DNA of 6,471 nucleotides, from contig CAUCBQ010000120.1 in assembly GCA_958441075.1 (NCBI GenBank), positions 1 through 6,471 of the forward strand, written 5' to 3'. The DNA is from an uncultured Clostridiaceae bacterium. Its GTDB lineage: Bacteria; Bacillota; Clostridia; Lachnospirales; Lachnospiraceae. Shown one piece after another: positions 1 through 5,167 of the stretch. The notes beneath the pieces were generated by a model. The model saw nothing but the letters and a program-made list of their open reading frames with translations. It had not been told where the DNA came from and searched no databases. Each line of letters opens with the position of its first letter. Within the stretch, counting starts at the first letter, position 1. The translations under genes and the position numbers were made by a program.

Positions 1-712
1 CCTCCTCATCCTCTCCCATACTGAGTCCTAATGTCTCTGCAACCTCATCAAAAGGAGCAAGTCCGCTTATAAGCCAGGAACCATCCTCTTTTTTGGTCAT
101 GAAATGTTCTTCTTCATCGTACTCATCCATGATGTTTCCCACGATTTCCTCTAAAATATCCTCCATGGTTACCAGGCCCACGGTTTGTCCATACTCGTCC
201 ACCACAATCTCCATATGAATCTTTTCCGACTGCATTTCTTTAAAAAGAGAATCTATCTTTTTTGTCTCAGGGATAAAAACCGCTTCTCTGAGCAGTCCCG
301 GTACCGTACAGATTTCCTGTTCTTTAAAGTCTGCCCTGCGGGCCAGCATGGCTGCATCTCTCAGATGAAGAATGCCAATAATATCATCCATGTCCTCTCC
401 ATATACGGGATAACGGGTATTGATGCCCTCATCCAGCATAAAGTCAAGGGCATCCTCCAGCTTCATAGTACCGTCGATAGCTGTTATACCGGTGCGGTGG
501 GTCATAATATCCTCTGCTGTCGTATCACCGAGCTGGAAAATATTGGATATCATCTCTGTTTCATCTGCTTCCAATACGCCCTGCTCATGGCCTTCATTGA
601 CCATAGTCATAATATCTTCTTCCGTTACATCCTCATAGCCATGCCACTTGATTCCAAAACGTCTTAAAACTGCGGAAAACTTCCTTCCAGGCCCCCTGTT
701 TCCATCCTCCAT
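1..712 (-). CDS. CorC/HlyC-like CBS-pair protein, soluble type (3' end cut by window edge)
   Basis: 237 codons are visible; the C-terminus lies beyond the left edge. The protein begins with a short basic segment (residues 1-20) and an acidic helical stretch containing VNEGHEQGVL (38-47). A CBS pair follows (about 65-125 and 135-193), with EDIMTHR at 67-73, FIPETKKID at 146-154 and MEDILEEIVGNIMDEYDEE at 183-201. The acidic run after CBS2 and the start of the next domain (from about 205) fit the transporter-associated CorC_HlyC domain. The order closely resembles E. coli CorC (YbeX, about 290 aa). No transmembrane DUF21/CNNM domain precedes the CBS pair, so this is probably a cytosolic protein. 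The family is linked to Mg2+/Co2+ handling, and the common 'hemolysin' label is weakly founded. ATG 712 is preceded by AAAGGAG (727-733) inside the end of mazF, at a rather long 14-nt spacing. It is probably the last visible gene of the rex operon. Family assignment is firm; function and exact start are less so. Confidence 0.88.
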   Translation of the reverse strand, partial: MEDGNRGPGRKFSAVLRRFGIKWHGYEDVTEEDIMTMVNEGHEQGVLEADETEMISNIFQLGDTTAEDIMTHRTGITAIDGTMKLEDALDFMLDEGINTRYPVYGEDMDDIIGILHLRDAAMLARRADFKEQEICTVPGLLREAVFIPETKKIDSLFKEMQSEKIHMEIVVDEYGQTVGLVTMEDILEEIVGNIMDEYDEEEHFMTKKEDGSWLISGLAPFDEVAETLGLSMGEDEE

Positions 713-719
713 AGTAAAT

Positions 720-1082
720 TCAAAAACTCCTTTCTCTCTTTCCAAGCTCCAGACTGATCTTTAAAGCCTCATCTACCTGTTTCAGCACTTCCCCGTCAAT
801 ATGGCAGATCTTTTCTCTCAGCCTCTGTTTATCAATCGTGCGTACCTGTTCCAGTAAAATAACAGAATCCCTGACCATATTCCAGGGTCTGGCCTTCAGT
901 TCCACATGAGTAGGCAGTTTTGCCTTATTCATACGGGATGTGATCGCTGCGCAGATCACCGTAGGACTGTGGCGGTTTCCCACATCATTCTGAATGATCA
1001 GCACCGGGCGCACGCCTCCCTGTTCAGAACCCACCACAGGACGCAGATCTGCATAAAAGATATCTCCCCGCCGGATAACCAC
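720..1082 (-). CDS. ndoA: MazF/PemK-family endoribonuclease (EndoA/NdoA type)
   Basis: This 120-aa protein is a near-complete match to the EndoA (NdoA/YdcE) type of MazF toxin, a sequence-specific mRNA interferase; the B. subtilis enzyme (116 aa) cleaves at UACAU. Family hallmarks are RRGDIFYADL near the N-terminus, GSEQGGVRPVLIIQND (18-33), AAIT (45-48), KLPTHVEL (55-62) and DSVILLEQVRTIDKQRL. The residues matching the catalytic pair of B. subtilis EndoA, Arg25 and Thr48, are both present at the same numbers, so the toxin should be active. I chose GTG 1082 over the upstream ATG at 1118: an AAGGGAGG site (1091-1098) lies 8 nt before the GTG, and the GTG start aligns with the family N-terminus. 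It follows alr, as in B. subtilis, but no antitoxin gene precedes it. The downstream CorC-like gene begins 7 nt after its stop. Confidence 0.93.
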   Translation of the reverse strand: MVIRRGDIFYADLRPVVGSEQGGVRPVLIIQNDVGNRHSPTVICAAITSRMNKAKLPTHVELKARPWNMVRDSVILLEQVRTIDKQRLREKICHIDGEVLKQVDEALKISLELGKRERSF

Positions 1083-1090
1083 AGCCTTTT

Positions 1091-1098
1091 CCTCCCTT
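1091..1098 (-). promoter_or_regulatory. Ribosome binding site that sets the GTG start of mazF
   Basis: AAGGGAGG on the minus strand lies 8 nt upstream of GTG 1082. It falls inside the longer reading frame that begins at ATG 1118, which therefore is unlikely to be the start used. The 85-nt alr-mazF gap (1083-1167) otherwise contains no reading frame, terminator or convincing promoter. Confidence 0.75.
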
Positions 1099-1167
1099 AA
1101 TCTATGCACTATCAGCATATGATAAAGGACAGTCTAAGGAGCGTGTCTGTACGGTTTGTAAAAATTC

Positions 1168-2358
1168 CTACGGTTCCTCAAACCCCTCATAACGGTCGTC
1201 AAAGTAATCCTTTGTTCCCGTAATTGCCCCGTCTTTTATATAAACTCTGGGAACCCGCTTTCCAATATCGCAGATGATTTCATAGTGGAAGCCGCCGGAG
1301 CAGGCCGCCATCTCTTCCACTGTAATCTCCTCTGTCCCGTCCTTTCCGATGAGAGTAACCTCATCATCCTCTTTCGCTTCGGGTATATCTGTTACGTCTA
1401 CCATAAACTGATCCATGCAGATCCGCCCCAGAATTCTGGCACGCTTTCCGCAGATCAGTACGGAGCCTTTATTGGACAGCGCACGGTTATAGCCGTCAGC
1501 GTATCCCGTCGGAATGGTAGCCACCCGCATGGTTTTATCAGATATAAAGGTTCCTCCGTAGCTTACCGGAGTCCCCGGTCCGATTTCCTTGATATAGGTA
1601 ATAAAGCTTTTAATTTCCATCACAGGCGTCAGCCTGATCCGGCTTCGGTCCACTTCATCCGAAGGATAAAGGCCATAAATACAGATTCCGGCCCGGACCA
1701 TATCCATATGGTTGGAATCCAGATCCTCCACGATTCCGGCGCTGTTGGAGCAGTGGCGGACAGGAATGTTTACGCCATATTCTTTCAGATAGCCCAAAAA
1801 GCTCTGATATTTGTCGTACTGCTCCTGATAAAAGGATTTATCCGCCTCGTCCGCTCTGGCAAAATGGGTAAAAAGCCCTTCGATTTCGATTCCGGGAAGG
1901 CCAGCCATCCTGGCAGCCTCTTCTGCGCTGTTCCGGTCCGGGCTCATTCCGATCCGGCTCATACCTGTATCAAGAGCCAGATGGATTTTTGCCCTTATAC
2001 CTTTTTTTTCCGCCAGTCCGGACAGCTCCTGAGCCTCTTTAAACCGGAACATGGCCGGAGTAATACGGTACTGCAAAAGTTCCTCAAACCGCTGTCTGTG
2101 GGTCACACCCAGAATCAAGATAGGCTTTTGAATCCCGTGATGGCGCAGGCTGATTCCCTCGTCTATATTGGATACTGCATAACCCTCTACATAAGGGTCC
2201 ATAGCCCAGGCTACAGGAACGGCGCCGTGCCCATAGCCATCTGCCTTTACCACGCCCATAATGCCCGCAGAAGCCGGAAGAGCTTCCCGCATGGCCTTCA
2301 TATTGGAAACAACGGCATCCAGATTTACCGTTGCGTATACTCTGCTATAAGGTCTCAT
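1168..2358 (-). CDS. alr: Alanine racemase (PLP-dependent)
   Basis: This cytoplasmic enzyme interconverts L- and D-alanine and supplies D-Ala for peptidoglycan. It has 396 aa, slightly above the usual 370-390. The N-terminal PLP-binding barrel carries VVKADGYGHG (36-45) with the Schiff-base lysine K38. The barrel continues through ALDTGMSRIG (128-137), FTHFARAD (163-170), RHCSNSAG (201-208) and VRAGICIYGLYP (221-232). The C-terminal beta domain holds the second catalytic base, Y267 in SYGGTF, and the family motif GRICMDQFMVDVTD (311-324). The last 15 or so residues are an acidic tail beyond the conserved fold. ATG 2358 is preceded by AAGGAGG at 2371-2377 (12-nt spacing) inside the end of nnr, and only 4 nt separate the nnr stop from this start, so translation is probably coupled. 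The acpS-nnr-alr-mazF order is typical of low-GC Gram-positive genomes. Confidence 0.97.
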   Translation of the reverse strand: MRPYSRVYATVNLDAVVSNMKAMREALPASAGIMGVVKADGYGHGAVPVAWAMDPYVEGYAVSNIDEGISLRHHGIQKPILILGVTHRQRFEELLQYRITPAMFRFKEAQELSGLAEKKGIRAKIHLALDTGMSRIGMSPDRNSAEEAARMAGLPGIEIEGLFTHFARADEADKSFYQEQYDKYQSFLGYLKEYGVNIPVRHCSNSAGIVEDLDSNHMDMVRAGICIYGLYPSDEVDRSRIRLTPVMEIKSFITYIKEIGPGTPVSYGGTFISDKTMRVATIPTGYADGYNRALSNKGSVLICGKRARILGRICMDQFMVDVTDIPEAKEDDEVTLIGKDGTEEITVEEMAACSGGFHYEIICDIGKRVPRVYIKDGAITGTKDYFDDRYEGFEEP

Positions 2359-2362
2359 TTTA

Positions 2363-3940
2363 TCAGGTTTCCTCCTTCTGCCGGGTCATAAAGGCCCCGG
2401 CTGCCTCAGCAATCTCTGATGCCAGCAGACTGTGAAGCTTTTTTTTGGCAGCTTTTTCTCCTGCCAGTCCATGAATGTAGACGCCTAAAACGGCTGCCTC
2501 TTCTTCCTCCATCCCCAGAGCCATAAGCCCGGCCAGTATGCCGGTAAGCACATCTCCGGAACCGGCCTTTGCCATAGCGCTGGTTCCGCTGGTATTGATA
2601 TACAGAGTGCCTTCTTTTCCTGATGTCACCACAGCCGCATCTTTAAGAACGCAGGTAATTCCATAATGGGACGCATAGGAAAATGCCGCAGCCGGAAGAT
2701 CTGCCTGAATCTCTTCGATCTTCTGGCCTGTAAGCCGTGCCATTTCCCCCAGATGAGGGGTAATCACAATATTTTCCGTATAGTAAGAGGTCAGATATGG
2801 ATGGGATGCAATGGTATTTAATCCGTCAGCGTCAATAATCACGGGTACAAAGGCGCTTGTAAGAATGTCCTCTACCAGATATTCCACATAGGGAGCGCTT
2901 CCAAGCCCCGGGCCCAAGACGACTACATCCGCCCAGTTCATCTCTGTCTCAATCCGTTCCTTAAAATCCTCCCGTCCCCCCAGAATATCTTCCGGACAAT
3001 AGGAAGAAATAACAGCTTCAGGAAGAAGCGTCTGCAAAACCGGACGGTTTTCCTCTACGGTCAGGATTTTTACCAGTCCCGCTCCGGCCCTGTAGGCCCC
3101 AAGGGCACTCAGATAAGCAGCTCCGCTCATGTTTTTGGAGCCTGCTGCAATAAGCACACGTCCAAAGGTTCCTTTATTGGAATATGCTTTCCGCTCCGGA
3201 ACCCGGCTCAGGTCTCCCTCTTCACAGGCATAAGCCTTACAGATAGGATCTTCCTCTTCCGGCTCTGCCTTTAGGGCTTCCTCAGGAAAACCGATATCAG
3301 CCACCGTAACCTTTCCCGCATAATCCCTGCCCGGATATACGGCAGTCCCGATTTTCTCCCAGCCAAAGGTTACGGTTTCATCAGCCTTTAAGGCAATTCC
3401 CATCACAGCTCCTGTGCCGGAATGAATCCCTGAGGGAATATCCACGGCAACACACCATGACCTTCTTTTTCCATTTTTTTTAAGGAGCTCTTTTGTAAGC
3501 TCCATACACTGTCTGTATTCACCCTGTATCTCCCGGCTTAAGCCCACGCCAAAAAGGCCATCTAAAAGAATTGCGCAGCTTTCTGCCTCTTCTTTCATAA
3601 GCTTCCAGTTTTTTACAGGTATTCCCAGCTTCCGGGCAATGGAGAGCTGAAGCCTTAATTCTTCCGTGGCATTCTCCTCTGATCCTGCCAGAAAAATAAC
3701 TGCAGGAAGCCCCTTTAAATAAACCATTCTGGCTGCCGCAGCAGCATCTGCCCCGTTATTTCCCGCACCGCACAGAGCCCAGACCTGTCCCTGTGCAGCA
3801 AATTTTTCTGCTGCCTTTAATGTGCATTCCGCCACTGCCAGAGCTGCCCGCTCCATTAAAACCAGGGAAGGGATTCCCACCTCATGAATGGTGTAATGAT
3901 CCACTGCCTTCATCTTTCTGCCTGTCAGAAGGGTTCTCAT
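2363..3940 (-). CDS. nnr: Bifunctional NAD(P)H-hydrate repair enzyme (epimerase + ADP/ATP-dependent dehydratase)
   Basis: This 525-aa fusion repairs hydrated NADH and NADPH. The N-terminal YjeF_N domain (about 1-220) epimerises R-NAD(P)HX to S; the C-terminal ribokinase-like domain (about 235-520) dehydrates S-NAD(P)HX with ADP or ATP. Epimerase motifs are CGAGNNGADA (57-66), LLDGLFGVGL (125-134), VAVDIPSGIHSG (164-175) and VTVADIGFP (211-219). Dehydratase motifs are NKGTFGRVLIAAGS (255-268), VLGPGLG (341-347), IIDADGLN (368-375), ITPHLGEMARL (393-403) and KAGSGDVLTGILAGL (458-472), with the expected catalytic Asp at 463. The usual NNGGDG loop reads NNGADA, a conservative change that keeps the Asp. 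ATG 3940 was chosen because AAAGGAG (3949-3955) lies 8 nt upstream and the family N-terminus begins there; the frame is open 28 codons further but lacks homology. The 5' end overlaps acpS by 59 nt. Confidence 0.95.
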   Translation of the reverse strand: MRTLLTGRKMKAVDHYTIHEVGIPSLVLMERAALAVAECTLKAAEKFAAQGQVWALCGAGNNGADAAAAARMVYLKGLPAVIFLAGSEENATEELRLQLSIARKLGIPVKNWKLMKEEAESCAILLDGLFGVGLSREIQGEYRQCMELTKELLKKNGKRRSWCVAVDIPSGIHSGTGAVMGIALKADETVTFGWEKIGTAVYPGRDYAGKVTVADIGFPEEALKAEPEEEDPICKAYACEEGDLSRVPERKAYSNKGTFGRVLIAAGSKNMSGAAYLSALGAYRAGAGLVKILTVEENRPVLQTLLPEAVISSYCPEDILGGREDFKERIETEMNWADVVVLGPGLGSAPYVEYLVEDILTSAFVPVIIDADGLNTIASHPYLTSYYTENIVITPHLGEMARLTGQKIEEIQADLPAAAFSYASHYGITCVLKDAAVVTSGKEGTLYINTSGTSAMAKAGSGDVLTGILAGLMALGMEEEEAAVLGVYIHGLAGEKAAKKKLHSLLASEIAEAAGAFMTRQKEET

Positions 3941-4325
3941 ATGCTGTTCTCCTTTCTGCGGACGCTTCTTTTTCGCCCACTGCAAATGCCATGGCAAATT
4001 CCTCTGTATTGGAGATGGACACATGGATCTGTGTCAGCCCCATTTCCTCAAAGCGCTTCTTTGCGCCGCCGTAAAGATTTACATAGGGTTTTCCAAGCTC
4101 ATCCCGCAGCACCTCGATATCTCCGGGCATAAATCCCCGGAACCCGGTGCCGAACATCTTTGCCACGGCCTCCTTCACAGCAAAAGAGCCGGCCAGCTTA
4201 GAGGCAGACCCCTTCGCTTGCCGGCTTTCCGTCTCCGTAAATGTGCGCGCAGTGAAGTGAGCCCTTTTGCAGGCCTTTTCCATGCGTTTTATTTCGATCA
4301 GATCGGTTCCAACTCCCAGTATCAT
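3882..4325 (-). CDS. acpS: Holo-[acyl-carrier-protein] synthase with extended C-terminal tail
   Basis: AcpS transfers 4'-phosphopantetheine from CoA to a serine of acyl carrier protein, activating fatty-acid synthesis. The family N-terminus is clear: GVGTDLIEI (4-12) contains the Mg2+ ligand D8, and FAVKEAVAKMFGTG (48-61) contains the catalytic and metal-binding E52. DELGKPYVNL (75-84) and HVSISNTEEFAMAFAV (101-116) complete the fold; N106 replaces the His common in this motif. Conserved sequence ends near residue 118, but the frame runs to 147 aa against a usual 120-126. The additional, mostly charged tail overlaps the first 59 nt of nnr in another frame. ATG 4325 fits the family start. An in-frame ATG at 4349 with an AGGA nearby is the alternative and would add eight residues overlapping rex. 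The rex stop lies 1 nt before ATG 4325, and AGGA at 4336-4339 serves as ribosome binding site, suggesting coupling with rex. Confidence 0.94.
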   Translation of the reverse strand: MILGVGTDLIEIKRMEKACKRAHFTARTFTETESRQAKGSASKLAGSFAVKEAVAKMFGTGFRGFMPGDIEVLRDELGKPYVNLYGGAKKRFEEMGLTQIHVSISNTEEFAMAFAVGEKEASAERRTAYENPSDRQKDEGSGSLHHS

Positions 4326-4326
4326 C

Positions 4327-4992
4327 CTATTTGCTTCCTGTGCGTTCATTTTTTTCATCCTGATCCAGCATACTGCACACCCGGTAGGACAGCCGCATCA
4401 GGCTCTCTGACAGATGGACATTTTCCACTACCACATCCTCCGGTACTACCAGATCCGTGTGGGCGAAATTCCAGATTGCCCTGATTCCTGCTGCCACCAG
4501 ACGGTCGGCAATTTCAGGAGCCTTCGTCTTTGGTATGGTAAGAGCCGCGATCTGGATTTCATTCTCCTTTATAAAGCTTTCCAGATCATCTACAGACCGG
4601 ATTTCAATTCCACGGATCACCAGACCGATCAGCTTGGGGTTAATATCAAACATTCCCTTAATTACAAATCCTCTGCGCTCAAAATTCGTATAATTGGCGA
4701 TTGCCTGTCCCAGATTTCCGGCTCCGATAATAATAAGATTATGCTGCTGGTCGATTCCTAAAATCTTGGCAATCTCTGAATAGAGATATTTTACATTATA
4801 GCCATAGCCCTGCTGTCCGAAGCCGCCGAAGTTGTTCAGATCCTGGCGGATCTGAGAAGCTGTAACCTTCATCCGGTTGCTCAGCTCGTTGGAAGAAATA
4901 CGTTCCACTCCTTCTTCAATCAGTTCTCCCAGATAGCGGTAATAGCGGGGCAGTCTCGAAATAACCGCTTTCGATATTTCTTTGCGTTCCAT
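4327..4992 (-). CDS. rex: Redox-sensing transcriptional repressor Rex
   Basis: Rex is a homodimeric repressor that binds DNA when NAD+ is abundant and leaves it when NADH rises; in anaerobes it controls fermentation and NADH-reoxidation genes. The 221-aa length is normal. Residues 1-80 form a winged helix-turn-helix: SRLPRYYRYL (12-21), then the recognition region TASQIRQDLNNFGGFG (44-59) and wing QGYGYNV (61-67). A Rossmann domain follows, with the NAD(H) motif IIIGAGNLGQAI (87-98), MFDINPKLIG (114-123) and IWNFAHTDLVVPEDVVVENVHLS (173-195), and a C-terminal swapped helix. ATG 4992 was preferred over the in-frame ATG 5022 because the family starts here, AAGGAG lies at 5006-5011 (13-nt spacing), and ATG 5022 would sit only about 7 nt from the predicted transcript start. 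It is the first gene of the leftward operon and probably represses it. Its ABC-F neighbour recalls B. subtilis, where ydiF lies close to rex (ydiH). Confidence 0.97.
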   Translation of the reverse strand: MERKEISKAVISRLPRYYRYLGELIEEGVERISSNELSNRMKVTASQIRQDLNNFGGFGQQGYGYNVKYLYSEIAKILGIDQQHNLIIIGAGNLGQAIANYTNFERRGFVIKGMFDINPKLIGLVIRGIEIRSVDDLESFIKENEIQIAALTIPKTKAPEIADRLVAAGIRAIWNFAHTDLVVPEDVVVENVHLSESLMRLSYRVCSMLDQDEKNERTGSK

Positions 4993-5035
4993 CCTGTGCC
5001 ACCCTCTCCTTATATGATTCAATCTAATGCTTTCT

Positions 5036-5064
5036 ATTATAATCGGGCGTTAAAAAAATGTCAA
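5036..5064 (-). promoter_or_regulatory. Sigma-A-type promoter of the rex operon
   Basis: On the minus strand TTGACA (5064-5059) and TATAAT (5041-5036) are both perfect consensus hexamers separated by exactly 17 nt. Transcription should start near 5029, giving a leader of about 37 nt before the rex ATG at 4992. A run of seven T after the -35 lies within the spacer. This is the only strong promoter I find for the six-gene leftward operon. Confidence 0.9.
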
Positions 5065-5068
5065 ATCA
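5051..5068 (-). promoter_or_regulatory. Candidate Rex operator overlapping the rex -35 (approximate)
   Basis: The 18-nt minus-strand sequence beginning at the -35 TTGACA has the geometry of the Rex operator TTGTTAA-N4-TTAACAA: left half TTGACAT, a TTTT spacer, and right half TTAACGC. It matches 9 of the 14 specified bases, with the 5' TTG and the TTAAC core intact. By my count the element spans about 5047-5064, over the -35 and upstream half of the spacer, so bound Rex would block RNA polymerase. This is an inference from sequence resemblance and from the common autoregulation of rex genes. Confidence 0.35.
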
Positions 5069-5082
5069 CTTTCAGGATGTTC

Positions 5083-5111
5083 TTGAAAAAAATATGTTCC
5101 TATATTATACT
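5083..5111 (+). promoter_or_regulatory. Sigma-A-type promoter of the ABC-F gene
   Basis: TTGAAA (5083-5088) and TATACT (5106-5111) are separated by 17 nt. The predicted start is near 5118, giving a leader of about 50 nt before ATG 5168. It stands back to back with the rex promoter; the two -35 boxes are 18 bp apart. Confidence 0.75.
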
Positions 5112-5117
5112 GATGGG

Positions 5118-5130
5118 TGCATATTATGCA
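5118..5130. repeat. 13-bp inverted repeat at the start of the ABC-F leader
   Basis: TGCATA-T-TATGCA is a perfect 6-bp inverted repeat around one central base, placed at the predicted transcription start of the ABC-F gene. A one-base loop cannot form an RNA hairpin without opening the stem, so a DNA-binding site is more plausible than an attenuator. No known regulator is recognised. Confidence 0.5.
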
Positions 5131-5156
5131 AAAAACATAGAATTTATGCTAAAAAA
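5124..5156 (+). repeat. Direct repeat TTATGC(A/T)AAAAA in the ABC-F leader
   Basis: TTATGCAAAAAA at 5124-5135 recurs as TTATGCTAAAAA from 5144, 20 nt later (about two helical turns). The second copy runs straight into the AAGGAG ribosome binding site. The first copy shares its TTATGCA with the right arm of the palindrome. The A-rich part may be chance in an AT-rich leader. Confidence 0.4.
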
Positions 5157-5167
5157 GGAGTTTTGAA

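Noticed and set aside
185..667. Plus-strand open frame of 160 codons opposite the CorC-like gene.
   Set aside because: The minus strand encodes a clear CBS-pair protein across the whole interval; the plus-strand translation has no recognisable family features or ribosome binding site.
1110..1124. Possible hairpin TATCA-GCATA-TGATA in the alr-mazF gap.
   Set aside because: A 5-bp AT-rich stem without a T-run is too weak for a terminator and is probably chance.
1285..2391. Long plus-strand open frame (368 codons) antisense to alr.
   Set aside because: It is a shadow of the well-conserved alanine racemase; its translation is rich in His, Arg and Cys without domain motifs and lacks upstream signals.
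3882..3971. Frameshift or sequencing error near the end of acpS.
   Set aside because: The AcpS core is complete and nnr begins with its own strong ribosome binding site and intact N-terminus, so a natural overlap explains the data without an error.
4993..5022. Longer Rex starting at ATG 5022.
   Set aside because: The extra ten residues are not part of the family, the ATG lies only about 7 nt from the predicted transcript start, and the ribosome binding site lies between it and ATG 4992.
5126..5166. Two tiny reading frames in the ABC-F leader: MQKT (5126-5140) and MLKKEF (5146-5166), as possible regulatory leader peptides.
   Set aside because: Neither has a convincing ribosome binding site, the first begins about 8 nt from the predicted transcript start, and no attenuator hairpin follows. 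Such short frames are expected by chance.
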